Shown here one piece after another: positions 27,722 through 35,574 of a stretch of DNA of 64,000 bases; position 1 is the first letter of the stretch; each line of letters begins with the position of its first letter. The DNA lies in the NCBI GenBank assembly GCA_026418275.1, contig JAOABQ010000073.1, positions 1-64,000 on the forward strand, in the 5' to 3' direction. The notes below the pieces were generated by a model. That model was not told the DNA's origin and did not search any database. It saw only the letters and a program-made list of their open reading frames with translations. The position numbers were made by a program, and so were the translations under genes. The stretch is from Clostridia bacterium (GTDB lineage: Bacteria; Bacillota; Clostridia; Acetivibrionales; DSM-2933).

Positions 27722-28045
27722 TTTTAGCCTCCGTTTTATTTATTTTATAATTGTAAACCATATGAAATTAAGTGAAGTGGTTTCTACATGAAAACAAATG
27801 TTTTATTGACAACTATTAATTTAAAGGAAATTGCGGTCAAAATATTGAGCTTAAATACAGTATCTTTATTATAGCATAAATGATGAGGGAGTGGTATGAA
27901 TGGATGCGTAAAATGTAATTAGCTAACGACGGTAATGAAAATAGGGCTCAGTGTAGAAAATTTATACAAAAAGTAATATAATTGGGCACAGTAGAAAGGG
28001 AGACGAAATGAGTGGCTTGAGGCATGAAACTGCATAAAAACAGCC
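27722..28045. other. Intergenic region, no supported gene
   Basis: AT-rich. It holds only tiny frames such as a 9-codon ATG frame at 28007 with a GGGAG upstream, which may be a gene relic or chance. The promoter region of the minus-strand membrane gene should lie near its left end. Confidence 0.4.
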
Positions 28046-28095
28046 TTTACAATTGAAGTTGTTTCAAGTATAATAGTTGTACGAACAAGTGTTCG
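28046..28095 (+). promoter_or_regulatory. Sigma-A promoter with LexA (SOS) box
   Basis: TTTACA (28046-28051), 17-base spacer, TATAAT (28069-28074). CGAACAAGTGTTCG (28082-28095) is a perfect dyad matching the Gram-positive LexA consensus CGAACNNNNGTTCG and covers the expected transcription start. The first supported downstream gene is the TSCPD protein at 28256. Confidence 0.85.
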
Positions 28096-28255
28096 CACAA
28101 GGTGAGCTGTATAAGAATGAAGGATTCCTAAGAGTCATTTTAATAATTCATATAAATGTACAAATTGAAGATAAAAGCGAATTTGGGACATACATAGGGT
28201 TTGAAGACGGAGTATTGTTTGCAGAAGATCATAAGTGAAAGAAGGAGATGTTTTA

Positions 28256-28540
28256 ATGAAAGCTTATACATTCATTACAAACCTGGTATGCACAAAAAAA
28301 ATTTCCTTTGAAGTGGAAAACGGAATTTTAAAAAATGTAAGTTTTCATTCCGGATGCCCCGGGAGCTTACAGGCACTTAGCAGACTTGTAGAAGGAAGGC
28401 CTGTTGAACAGGTGATTGAAATGCTTAGAGGGATCCGCTGTGGTGGGAGAGAGACTTCCTGCCCGGATCAGCTTGCAAAAGCACTCTGTGAGGTTCATGC
28501 TAAGGAGGCTGTTGTCCCAAAGTGTATTCCGGGGCTATAG
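28256..28540 (+). CDS. TSCPD-domain protein (TIGR03905 type)
   Basis: 94 residues from ATG 28256 (AAGGAG 8 bases upstream; an in-frame GTG at 28235 precedes that site). Single TSCPD domain with VSFHSGCPGSLQALSRLVEG and the name-giving TSCPDQLAKAL motif; the conserved Cys residues (CTKK, GCPG, RCGG, SCPD) suggest metal binding. The same domain forms the C-terminus of class II ribonucleotide reductases (NrdJ), but the biochemical role of the stand-alone form is not known. It lies downstream of an SOS-type promoter with a ~160-base leader, and 23 bases upstream of the HAD gene, so the two are likely cotranscribed. Confidence 0.85.
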   Translation: MKAYTFITNLVCTKKISFEVENGILKNVSFHSGCPGSLQALSRLVEGRPVEQVIEMLRGIRCGGRETSCPDQLAKALCEVHAKEAVVPKCIPGL

Positions 28541-28563
28541 AGCAGAATTGGGAGGAGCGGTTT

Positions 28564-29271
28564 ATGGGGGAGACTCGGTGTATCCTTTTTGATTGCATGG
28601 AGACATTGGTGGATTTGACAGAATTACCCACATTAAGAGAGTATGCGTTATGGACATTTGAGGGTTCAGGAAGTGAGCATTACTGGGGGAGCTTTGATGA
28701 ATTTTTTGAGCATTACCAATTTGCCAGAGACACTTTGGCTGCGAAATTACCGGAACACAAGGAATATGAGATCATGGAACGTTTTGAACTCATTGCGCAG
28801 ATCAAGCTTGGGAAAGGTAATAAAAGTAAAATTAAAGAAGTTTCTGAGCGCTTATACGACAATTACTGGAAGGTCTATGAATCCAAGTGCTATGTAAAGG
28901 AAGACGTGAAGGTTTCACTTTCCCAGTTGGCAAGGAATTATAAACTGGGTGTAGTCTCAAATTTTATGGTAAAGAACGGAATTGAAATACTGCTTAAACA
29001 AAACGGTATCTTTCAGAACTTTGATTTTGTAGTTACCTCAGTGAATGAGGGGTGGAGAAAGCCCCATCCCCACATTTATAATACAGCCGTTTCAAAGGCA
29101 GGTTATCCCTCAAATCAAATACTGTTTGTGGGGGATGATTATGTTTGTGATTATATCGGACCCGGAAAGGTAGGACTGAGATCCATTCTTTTAGACCGTT
29201 ATCACAAATACCCGGAAGTTGCGGAAAAAATAAAGAGTTTTAATGATTTATTAGTACAAGCTGAATTTTAA
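28564..29271 (+). CDS. HAD-superfamily protein with altered motif I
   Basis: 235 residues from ATG 28564 (GGAGGAG 6 bases upstream). HAD motifs: I CILFDCMETLVD (about residues 5-16), II VVSNF (about 125-129), III RKPHPHIYN with the Lys (about 163-171), IV FVGDDYVCD (about 186-194). The cap domain is helical (about 17-105). Motif I reads D-C-M-E-T, so the second aspartate of DxDxT, the general acid/base of HAD phosphatases, is Met. Haloacid dehalogenases also lack it (DxY), so a non-phosphatase activity is possible. It shares the probable SOS-controlled transcript with the TSCPD gene. Confidence 0.88.
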   Translation: MGETRCILFDCMETLVDLTELPTLREYALWTFEGSGSEHYWGSFDEFFEHYQFARDTLAAKLPEHKEYEIMERFELIAQIKLGKGNKSKIKEVSERLYDNYWKVYESKCYVKEDVKVSLSQLARNYKLGVVSNFMVKNGIEILLKQNGIFQNFDFVVTSVNEGWRKPHPHIYNTAVSKAGYPSNQILFVGDDYVCDYIGPGKVGLRSILLDRYHKYPEVAEKIKSFNDLLVQAEF

Positions 29272-29282
29272 CGGTTTAATGA

Positions 29283-29322
29283 TAGGCTGGCTTTGATTTT
29301 TATTGAGAAGCCAGCTTATTGT
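29283..29322 (+). terminator. Terminator-like hairpin
   Basis: GCTGGCTT (29286-29293) and AAGCCAGC (29308-29315) with a T-rich loop and a TTATTGT tail, just after the HAD gene. Confidence 0.7.
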
Positions 29323-29714
29323 ATCTTAAAATATCAATTCCTAATGTACATGAACATTCCAAAGTCATATCCATCAATAAAATTACTGGTTTTTAAATTT
29401 CCCAGTATTTCTATATGAGGATTCTTTAGAATTGCCTGAAAAAAATAAAGTTAAATTATTGTAACATATATTGACGATGCTTAGAAAAAAATTGTAAAAT
29501 TATATGGTTTAAAGCTGAATTTTCCTGGGATCCATCCTTTTGTATAAAGGAGTCATTTTTTAAGGTGATTAAAAAGAGGGGAATCGAGGAATTTGACAGG
29601 CAAAAATGAATATGTAAAAGGGTTTGTCTTCGATATAGGATGAACCTATAAAATTAGAAAAATAGAAGTTTATAATATGAAATTTTAGGGGCCTAAATGA
29701 AGAGGGGTTACATA
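29323..29714. other. AT-rich intergenic region, nothing recognised
   Basis: About 390 bases without a supported gene. The last bases provide AGAGGGG, the ribosome binding site of the next gene. Confidence 0.5.
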
Positions 29715-31313
29715 ATGGTAAAAAAGAGTGAGTGCCTAAATAAAAATTGTATAGATTATGAAAAAAGATTGAAAAATAAAAATTTGAGCAAGTGTCAAAG
29801 CTGTCCGTACAATTACACTGAATCCATACTAAAATCATTATTAAGCTCTAAAACGGTCATATTTTTCTTAAGTTTGTTACTTATGGCGTTTTCAATTGTT
29901 ATCGTATTTAAAATCACGAGTGGACATGAGGAAAAAATGGTTTCTGTAGTTAAAAGTAATATCAATAATACGCTTCCAGAGAAAAACATTATAACACCCT
30001 CTCCGGAAGTCGAAGAGGCAATTTTGAAGATTCATGGTTCCAATACTATCGGTGAAAAACTAATGCCGCTGTTGGTTGAAAATTTCCTTAAAAGCAAGGG
30101 TGCAGAGAATATTTCAATAAACTCTGAAGAGGCAGATTACAAGAAGATAATATCCTTTAAGCTTCCAGGTATAGAAAAACAACAAAAGGTTGAAATCCTA
30201 TCCCAAGGTTCAAGTACAGCATTCCAAGATCTATTGGAGGGAAAATGTGATATCGGAATGTCCTCCCGTAAAATCAAAAGTGAAGAAGTAGAAAAATTCT
30301 CTCAAGCAGGGATGGGAGACCTCAGTTTACCCTCCTCAGAGACAATCGTTGCTTTGGATGGTGTTGCAGTGATTGTAAATCAAGCCAATGGTATTAGCCA
30401 CCTTTCGGAGGAACAATTGATTTCGATATTCAAAGGGGATATAAGCGATTGGTCCAGTGTAGGAAGTACTAGGGGAAAAATAAATATATATGCCAGGGAT
30501 TATAAATCCGGTACTTATGACATATTCAAGTCTCTTGTAATGGGAGAAAGTGAAATTACCGATAGTGCAAAACGGTTTGAAAGCAGTGAGGAATTATCTC
30601 AAAGTGTAGCCCAGGATGAAGGAGCTATTGGTTTTGTTGGGTTTTCATACATAGGAGGAGCAAAGCCCCTTTCCATTTCGAACGGTTCGGGAGAAGGCAT
30701 CCAGCCCTCTGTTTTTAAAATTGCAACTGAAGATTATGCTCTAACAAGAAGGTTATACCTTTATATGCCTCCCAGTTCTACCAACACGTTTGGAAGAGAG
30801 CTCATCAGCTTTTTAAGTTCTGAAGCGGGCCAAAATATTGCGGCTGCGGCTGGTTTTGTATCTCAGAACATTATCCTTGAGCCGCAATACATCCCCCCAA
30901 GCAATATCTGGATGCGGTGGGAGCAGCAAAATCAATATAAGAAGCTTTTGAAACAGTCGGTGGGAAGGTTATCAGTAAACTTTCGGTTTTTACCCGGGAA
31001 TTATGAGCTTGACAATAAAGCAGAAAAAGATATGGATAGAATCATCGAGTTCATAAATAAAAGCGAATATGCCGATTGTAAAATAGCTCTTGTTGGATTT
31101 ACCGACAATGAAGGTTATTACAACTGGAATTTAAACCTATCCGGCCTTAGGGCTAAATCTGTACGGGATAAATTGATTGGGAAAGACAGTACCCTGGAAA
31201 ATAGAATTGAGACAATGGGCATGGGGCAGGAACAGCCCATTGCATCCAACCGGACTCCCCTAGGCAGGGAGAAGAATCGAAGAGTTGAAGTGTGGCTGGT
31301 AAAGGATCAATAG
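29715..31313 (+). CDS. Zinc-ribbon / PstS-like / OmpA-like fusion protein
   Basis: 532 residues from ATG 29715 (AGAGGGG about 8 bases upstream). The N-terminal ~30 residues carry CLNKNC and CQSCP, a four-Cys zinc-ribbon-like cluster that should be cytoplasmic. A membrane segment follows (about 47-68). Next comes a phosphate-type binding-protein domain (about 108-395): IHGSNTIGEKLMPLLVENFLKSKG, GSSTAFQDLLEGKCDIGMSSR, and an anion-site-like SGTYDIFKS. The C-terminus is an OmpA-like peptidoglycan-binding domain (about 420-530): LVGFTDNEGYYNWNLNLSGLRAKSV and GMGQEQPIASNRT. No pst transport genes are adjacent. I infer a wall-attached anion or phosphate sensor or receptor. Confidence 0.85.
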   Translation: MVKKSECLNKNCIDYEKRLKNKNLSKCQSCPYNYTESILKSLLSSKTVIFFLSLLLMAFSIVIVFKITSGHEEKMVSVVKSNINNTLPEKNIITPSPEVEEAILKIHGSNTIGEKLMPLLVENFLKSKGAENISINSEEADYKKIISFKLPGIEKQQKVEILSQGSSTAFQDLLEGKCDIGMSSRKIKSEEVEKFSQAGMGDLSLPSSETIVALDGVAVIVNQANGISHLSEEQLISIFKGDISDWSSVGSTRGKINIYARDYKSGTYDIFKSLVMGESEITDSAKRFESSEELSQSVAQDEGAIGFVGFSYIGGAKPLSISNGSGEGIQPSVFKIATEDYALTRRLYLYMPPSSTNTFGRELISFLSSEAGQNIAAAAGFVSQNIILEPQYIPPSNIWMRWEQQNQYKKLLKQSVGRLSVNFRFLPGNYELDNKAEKDMDRIIEFINKSEYADCKIALVGFTDNEGYYNWNLNLSGLRAKSVRDKLIGKDSTLENRIETMGMGQEQPIASNRTPLGREKNRRVEVWLVKDQ

Positions 31314-31320
31314 GCAAAAT

Positions 31321-31351
31321 AAAAGGACAACTGGAAATCCATTGTCCTTTT
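31321..31351. terminator. Bidirectional terminator
   Basis: AAAAGGACAA and TTGTCCTTTT pair perfectly around an 11-nt loop between convergent genes. Confidence 0.85.
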
Positions 31352-31355
31352 ATAA

Positions 31356-31682
31356 TTAATATGGGTATTCTGATACTGATGATAACAATGAAGCAAATGC
31401 TGCAAAGAAGAAAATCATAAATATAACTGTTATTGCGAATATAATCGCGGACCAAATCAGCGCTGCTCTGCAAAAATTCTTTTTACTGATGTTCACATTG
31501 TCTCCGAAGGCCCAGACAAACATCATAATGATACCTGCTACAGGGATAGCGGAAATCAAAAAGGTTAATAACCAGTCCTTCACCGACATCGGTTCTCTGT
31601 TGATGTCGTAACCCATGGGATAATTTTGCTGGTACATGGGTTGTTGTTGATACATTGGCTGCTGATAGTTATAATCTTGCAT
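31356..31682 (-). CDS. Small membrane protein with Gln/Tyr-rich N-terminus
   Basis: 108 residues; GAGGTGACC precedes the ATG. Residues 1-30 are low-complexity (repeats of MYQQQPMYQQ type), then VKDWLLTFLISAIPVAGIIMMFVWAFG (membrane segment 1) and a second segment ALIWSAIIFAITVIFMIFFF. Small two-segment proteins with a proline/glutamine/tyrosine-rich cytoplasmic head are common in clostridia; their role is unknown. Single gene, convergent with the OmpA-like fusion gene. Confidence 0.75.
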   Translation of the reverse strand: MQDYNYQQPMYQQQPMYQQNYPMGYDINREPMSVKDWLLTFLISAIPVAGIIMMFVWAFGDNVNISKKNFCRAALIWSAIIFAITVIFMIFFFAAFASLLSSVSEYPY

Positions 31683-31908
31683 AAGGTCACCTCACGTTTT
31701 TATATATGAAAATCATAGCACGGTCAACAAAATAAAGTCAATACAAAAGATGGAAATATGTCAATTTATGCGTTGGTTATTGTGTTAAAAAGTCATAAGG
31801 ACAAATCATGGTGAATAAAATGGTTAGCAAAAGAGTGGTGAGCCTTTATATGAAATAGTGGTTTCAAATAAAGGCTTGGGGGGTAAAAAAATGATTGAGG
31901 TGGATCTT

Positions 31909-32283
31909 ATGAAGACGAAAAAGCCTATAATAGCAGTGGATTTTGACGGAACGATTACAAAAACGAACAAATACCCATTAATAGGAGATGTCCAGGAAGA
32001 CTGTAAAGCCGTGCTGAAAGATCTACATAATATTGGGTGTGTTATTATTTTATGGACTTGCAGGGTTTCTGGAAAAGGGTTGGAAGAAGCGGTTGCGTTT
32101 TGCAGAGAAAATGATATTCCTATCGACTATGTAAATGAAAATGTACCTTGGATAAAGGAATTCGCGGCCCCTAAAATTTATGCAGATTATTATATCGATG
32201 ACCGGAATATCGGTGGTTTTATCGGGTGGCGCAAGGTGAGGGAAATTATTTATGATGAAATGTATACAAGATATTATGCATAA
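31909..32283 (+). CDS. Small HAD-like hydrolase
   Basis: 124 residues from ATG 31909, preceded by GAGGTGGATC, which fits the 16S anti-SD very well; ATG 31891 with a G-run upstream is the alternative. Motif I is IIAVDFDGTIT at the very N-terminus, complete with both aspartates. IILWTCR follows as motif II, and IYADYYIDDRNIGG at the C-terminus provides the acidic motif IV. There is no cap domain. The length and DDRN ending match a group of short capless HAD proteins. Substrate unknown. Confidence 0.82.
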   Translation: MKTKKPIIAVDFDGTITKTNKYPLIGDVQEDCKAVLKDLHNIGCVIILWTCRVSGKGLEEAVAFCRENDIPIDYVNENVPWIKEFAAPKIYADYYIDDRNIGGFIGWRKVREIIYDEMYTRYYA

Positions 32284-32347
32284 GCTTAGTTAAAGCATAT
32301 TTTATAATACAATTAAACTTTGAGAAGAACTATATTAAAGGTTGTAT

Positions 32348-32387
32348 AAAAAACGAAGGTGTGGATTAAACTGCACCTTCGTTTTTA
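32348..32387 (+). terminator. Rho-independent terminator
   Basis: AAAAACGAAGGTG pairs perfectly with CACCTTCGTTTTT around a 12-nt loop. Confidence 0.92.
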
Positions 32388-32460
32388 TACATAATATGAC
32401 ACAAGGCTGTCAGGGATGGTCATGTATAATAAACAAAAAGAAAAATGGAGGAATGATTTT

Positions 32461-32925
32461 ATGGAAACAAAAATAGTTGAAAAAGGTGAAATCAAAATGA
32501 TCGGGATTGAAATTAAAACAACGAATAAAGACTGGAAGTGTATGAAAGATATCCCTTTGTTATGGAATATGTTCATATCAAAGGAACTGGGTAAAGAAAT
32601 AACCAATAAGGTCCATCCTGGAATTACCCTGGGGGTATATACGGATTATGAAAGTAACGAAATGGGAGTATATTCCTTTTTAATCGGCTGCCAAGTATCT
32701 ACATTTGATCATGTCCCTGCCGGTATGGTGTGTAAAACTATATCAGCTTCGAAATATTGTGTTTTAACTGCTAAGGGAAAGATGCCTGAAAAATTAGGCG
32801 ATGCATGGAAGGCAGTGTGGAATTCAGACCTCCGGAGAACGTATACCGGTGATTTTGAACTTTATGACGAGCGGTATGACGGTACAGAAAATTCTGAGGT
32901 TGATTTATACATCGCAATTCAATAG
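32461..32925 (+). CDS. GyrI-like / AraC effector-binding domain protein
   Basis: 154 residues from ATG 32461 (GGAGGA 8 bases upstream). The whole protein is one GyrI-like small-molecule-binding domain without a DNA-binding part: it opens ETKIVEKGEIKMIGIEIKT, has MGVYSFLIGCQV and VPAGMVCKTISASKYCVLTAKG in the middle, and ends YDERYDGTENSEVDLYIAIQ, where the Glu near the end of the ligand pocket is usual. Stand-alone forms bind or hydrolyse toxic or signal compounds, but no specific ligand can be given. Confidence 0.85.
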   Translation: METKIVEKGEIKMIGIEIKTTNKDWKCMKDIPLLWNMFISKELGKEITNKVHPGITLGVYTDYESNEMGVYSFLIGCQVSTFDHVPAGMVCKTISASKYCVLTAKGKMPEKLGDAWKAVWNSDLRRTYTGDFELYDERYDGTENSEVDLYIAIQ

Positions 32926-32985
32926 AGTTTTTTTATAAAATATATTGGTAGCATGGATAATAAGATGATAATGAAATAATTTGTT

Positions 32986-33030
32986 AAATCAGGCCTTGGT
33001 TGGACACATTCCCGACAAAGGCTTGATTTT
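32986..33030 (+). terminator. Terminator-like hairpin
   Basis: AAATCAGGCCTT pairs with AAGGCTTGATTT with one bulge; T-rich tail TTTTGTTATG. Confidence 0.7.
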
Positions 33031-33094
33031 GTTATGTCAGTTATTTTAGGGAGTTAAGACAGTTAAAATTAGAAATATTACACTTTTTACTGTC

Positions 33095-33140
33095 TTGACG
33101 CATTGGAAACAATATGTTATATTAAAACTGAACATTCAGT
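33095..33140 (+). promoter_or_regulatory. Promoter and operator of the TetR gene
   Basis: TTGACG (33095-33100), 17-base spacer, TATATT (33118-33123). The dyad ACTGAACATTCAGT (33127-33140, arms ACTGAA/TTCAGT) covers the expected transcription start. This is the usual site of TetR autorepression. Confidence 0.8.
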
Positions 33141-33162
33141 ACTAAAGTGAGGAGTTGAGTCG

Positions 33163-33756
33163 ATGAATCTCCCTAATGCACGTGATAGAATTTTAGATGC
33201 AGCAGTTAAAATATTTGCAGAAAAGAGTTTTGAAGGATCTAGAATTGAGGAGATCTCCCGTGAAGCCAACGTACCCAAGTCACTTATTTATTATCATTTT
33301 AAAAGTAAGGACGAAATTTTGGATGTACTGACAAATAACTTTATCAATGAATATTTGAGTATTATTGCCGCAAAGCCCGGTGAGACACACCAAGAAAAAG
33401 CCCAAGAGCTTCCTGATCGAATGAAAAATGTATATTATGAATTTGGGCAAAGAAATGCGGATCTAGTAAGAGTTATTTTCATTGATTCACTAAAGAAATC
33501 AAAGGAGAAGCCTATTTTATTTAAAGTAGTGGAAGCAATGATCGCAAAAGAAATGGAAAATAACAAGGATGCGGACTACGATGTGCAAGAAAGGAGAATT
33601 GCAGAATTTTTCACCAGCTTTATCCCAAATTATGCTTATATCTGTTTTGCAGAGTCATGGACTAAATATTTTGATGTGGATAGAAGCAGATTTGATGAAT
33701 TATTTCTGAAGGTATACCAGGAAACCCATGGTGCCTACCATAAAAATCATAAGTAA
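33163..33756 (+). CDS. TetR-family transcriptional regulator
   Basis: 197 residues; AGGAG before the ATG. The N-terminal HTH (about residues 6-52) has RDRILDAAVKIFAEKSFEGSRIEEI and VPKSLIYYHFKSKDEIL, fully typical. The C-terminal ligand domain is unlike any specific subgroup I know. An operator-like dyad overlies its own start site, so it probably represses itself. The metallo-hydrolase gene 210 bases downstream lacks a copy of that dyad, so its control by this regulator is not shown. Confidence 0.93.
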   Translation: MNLPNARDRILDAAVKIFAEKSFEGSRIEEISREANVPKSLIYYHFKSKDEILDVLTNNFINEYLSIIAAKPGETHQEKAQELPDRMKNVYYEFGQRNADLVRVIFIDSLKKSKEKPILFKVVEAMIAKEMENNKDADYDVQERRIAEFFTSFIPNYAYICFAESWTKYFDVDRSRFDELFLKVYQETHGAYHKNHK

Positions 33757-33967
33757 CAAATTAGAATGAGGGAGAGTAAAGGCTTGGCATTTTTTAGAAA
33801 TTAAAAACCCGTTGTGTTATAGATAACCAAGTGTAAACATAGAAAATTCGAGAGATGAAATACCTGGTTTACTTAGGTGTCTGAAATTGAAATTTTACTT
33901 TTACAGTTTCGTTTTCAATAGTAATATAGCACAATAGATTCAATGCAGGAGTTACCAGGAGGGAATT

Positions 33968-34678
33968 ATGAAACAGGAGATTATATGGATTGATTTGGAA
34001 GGGGTAAACTGCTATCTTGGAAAGGCTGGGGATAGTTTCATTTTATTTGACACAGGAGGGCATACAGTTTTAGATAAGCAATTTACCAATAGACGGGATA
34101 GACTGGATAAAGAACTTGAAAAAGCAGGGTGCAAGCCTGGGAAGCTAAAGCTTGTTGTGTTAACCCATGGTGATATTGATCATGTAATCAATGCTGCTTA
34201 TATTAGGGATAAATACAATGCGAAAATAGCAATGCATGCCGGAGATTTGGAACTGGTTGAAAGTCCAGGAATAGAAAAAGCAATGGAAAGTTTTCGATTT
34301 AAGTCAATCATGAATAGAATCATTTTTATGATAATGAAAAAGCCAATCCAAAAGATTATGCTTAAAATATTGGATCATTTTGAAAAATTTAAACCGGATA
34401 TTTATATTGATGAGGGGTATAGTTTGAAAGAGTACGGATTGGATGCAAAAGTTTTACATATTCCCGGACATACGGCAGGGTCGGTTGCTATTCTTACGAC
34501 AAATGGAGAGCTTATTGCCGGCGATACATTAACCAATATGAAAAAGCCAGATATTGCACCTAATGCATTGGATTTCGAAACGCTTACTGCGAGTGTTGAC
34601 AGACTAAAGAGGATGAATATTAAAACCGTTTATCCGGGCCATGGGAAACCATTTCATATGAATGAATTAAAGATTTAG
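33968..34678 (+). CDS. Metallo-beta-lactamase-fold hydrolase
   Basis: 236 residues; AGGAGGG before the ATG. Metal-site motif LTHGDIDHV (about residues 65-73): H-x-D-x-D-H, with Asp where the family usually has the second His of HxHxDH. IPGHTAGSV (about 162-170), IAGDTL (about 184-189) and YPGHGKPF near the C-terminus supply the other ligands. An insertion of basic, hydrophobic helices (about 100-140) could touch membranes or cap the site. Cytoplasmic, no signal peptide. Substrate unknown; relatives hydrolyse thioesters, lactones or phosphodiesters. Confidence 0.88.
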   Translation: MKQEIIWIDLEGVNCYLGKAGDSFILFDTGGHTVLDKQFTNRRDRLDKELEKAGCKPGKLKLVVLTHGDIDHVINAAYIRDKYNAKIAMHAGDLELVESPGIEKAMESFRFKSIMNRIIFMIMKKPIQKIMLKILDHFEKFKPDIYIDEGYSLKEYGLDAKVLHIPGHTAGSVAILTTNGELIAGDTLTNMKKPDIAPNALDFETLTASVDRLKRMNIKTVYPGHGKPFHMNELKI

Positions 34679-34732
34679 AAGACTCTTGACTAACCAGTTG
34701 AATTATAACTTATAATAAAGTGCATAAAAGAG

Positions 34733-34759
34733 AAACCCTTCCTATTTGGAGGGGTTTTT
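34733..34759 (+). terminator. Rho-independent terminator
   Basis: AAACCCTTCC pairs with GGAGGGGTTT (one G-T type pair) around a short loop, followed by TTTTTC, after the metallo-hydrolase gene. Confidence 0.85.
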
Positions 34760-34928
34760 CAGGAATTTAGGTTGCTTGGCGTGTAAGACCGGTTTTTAAG
34801 AGGCTTTTGCCATTCCCCGCAGGATTGTGTTCGGTGTACCTTCCAACAAAAGAATAGAATATGCAGTTTATATATGCTCCAATATGGAGCAGAACGAAAT
34901 GGAAACTGTCAATAGCATCATTTTTATA

Positions 34929-34974
34929 TTGACAAAGCTAAAAAAGTTAAATATAATTAGTTTAAACAAACTAA
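34929..34974 (+). promoter_or_regulatory. Consensus promoter with MarR-type operator
   Basis: TTGACA (34929-34934), 17-base spacer and TATAAT (34952-34957), a perfect sigma-A promoter. TTAGTTTAAACAAACTAA (34957-34974) overlaps the -10 edge; its arms TTAGTTT/AAACTAA are perfect. The same arm sequence recurs before the glycosyltransferase at 35575. Confidence 0.88.
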
Positions 34975-34990
34975 TAGTATGGAGTAAGTT

Positions 34991-35413
34991 ATGGAACAGT
35001 TACTAACAGAATTTATAAATACACTTGATTTATCAGTAAAAAAATCACAAGAAGCAATGGAAGATCAATTCGGGATTACCAAGCTGACTTTCAATCAATT
35101 GCAATATGTAAATGCAATCTATGAACTTATGGAACCTACAATAACTGAAATTGCAAACAAGCTAAATATAACCAAGGCCTCCGTAACTGCAGGTATTAAT
35201 AAACTTGTCAATCTGGGATATGTTGTAAAAACACAATCCGGTGAGGACCGGAGGGTATTTCATGTTAGTTTGACTGAAGCAGGTGAGCAATTGATAAAAG
35301 CAAAGTTTAAGGTAATAAAAGAGTATAGTGAGTTTATTTTAGCTTCGCTTAGTGAAGAGGAGACCAACCAGTTTAAAGATATTTTAACTAAATTAGTCAG
35401 GCTCTATAAATAA
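34991..35413 (+). CDS. MarR-family transcriptional regulator
   Basis: 140 residues; GGAG before the ATG. Winged-helix core: LTFNQLQYVNAIYELMEPTITEIANKLNITKASVTAGINKLVNLGYVVK (about residues 30-78) followed by the wing SGEDRRVFHVSLTEAG (about 80-95). Helices at both ends dimerise. It sits directly behind a consensus promoter that overlaps an 18-base dyad, and the same dyad type precedes the next gene, so it probably represses itself and the glycosyltransferase. Typical ligands of the family are small phenolics or toxins; a glycosyltransferase target would suit inactivation of such a compound. Confidence 0.93.
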   Translation: MEQLLTEFINTLDLSVKKSQEAMEDQFGITKLTFNQLQYVNAIYELMEPTITEIANKLNITKASVTAGINKLVNLGYVVKTQSGEDRRVFHVSLTEAGEQLIKAKFKVIKEYSEFILASLSEEETNQFKDILTKLVRLYK

Positions 35414-35542
35414 GTTTAAAGAACTCATTTTCTATTTCATCAATCAAATCAACTTCAGAGGTTCTTCAATATCGAAAATGTATTTAAATCCTATACTAAA
35501 TTGGTATTTTACAAAAGCCATATGAATATAAATCGAAAATAG

Positions 35543-35560
35543 TTAGTTAGAATAAACTAA
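35543..35560 (+). promoter_or_regulatory. Second MarR-type operator
   Basis: TTAGTTAGAATAAACTAA, 18 bases with arms TTAGTT/AACTAA, the same outer sequence and length as the dyad at 34957-34974, 14 bases before the glycosyltransferase start. Confidence 0.75.
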
Positions 35561-35574
35561 TAAGAGGTGATGAT

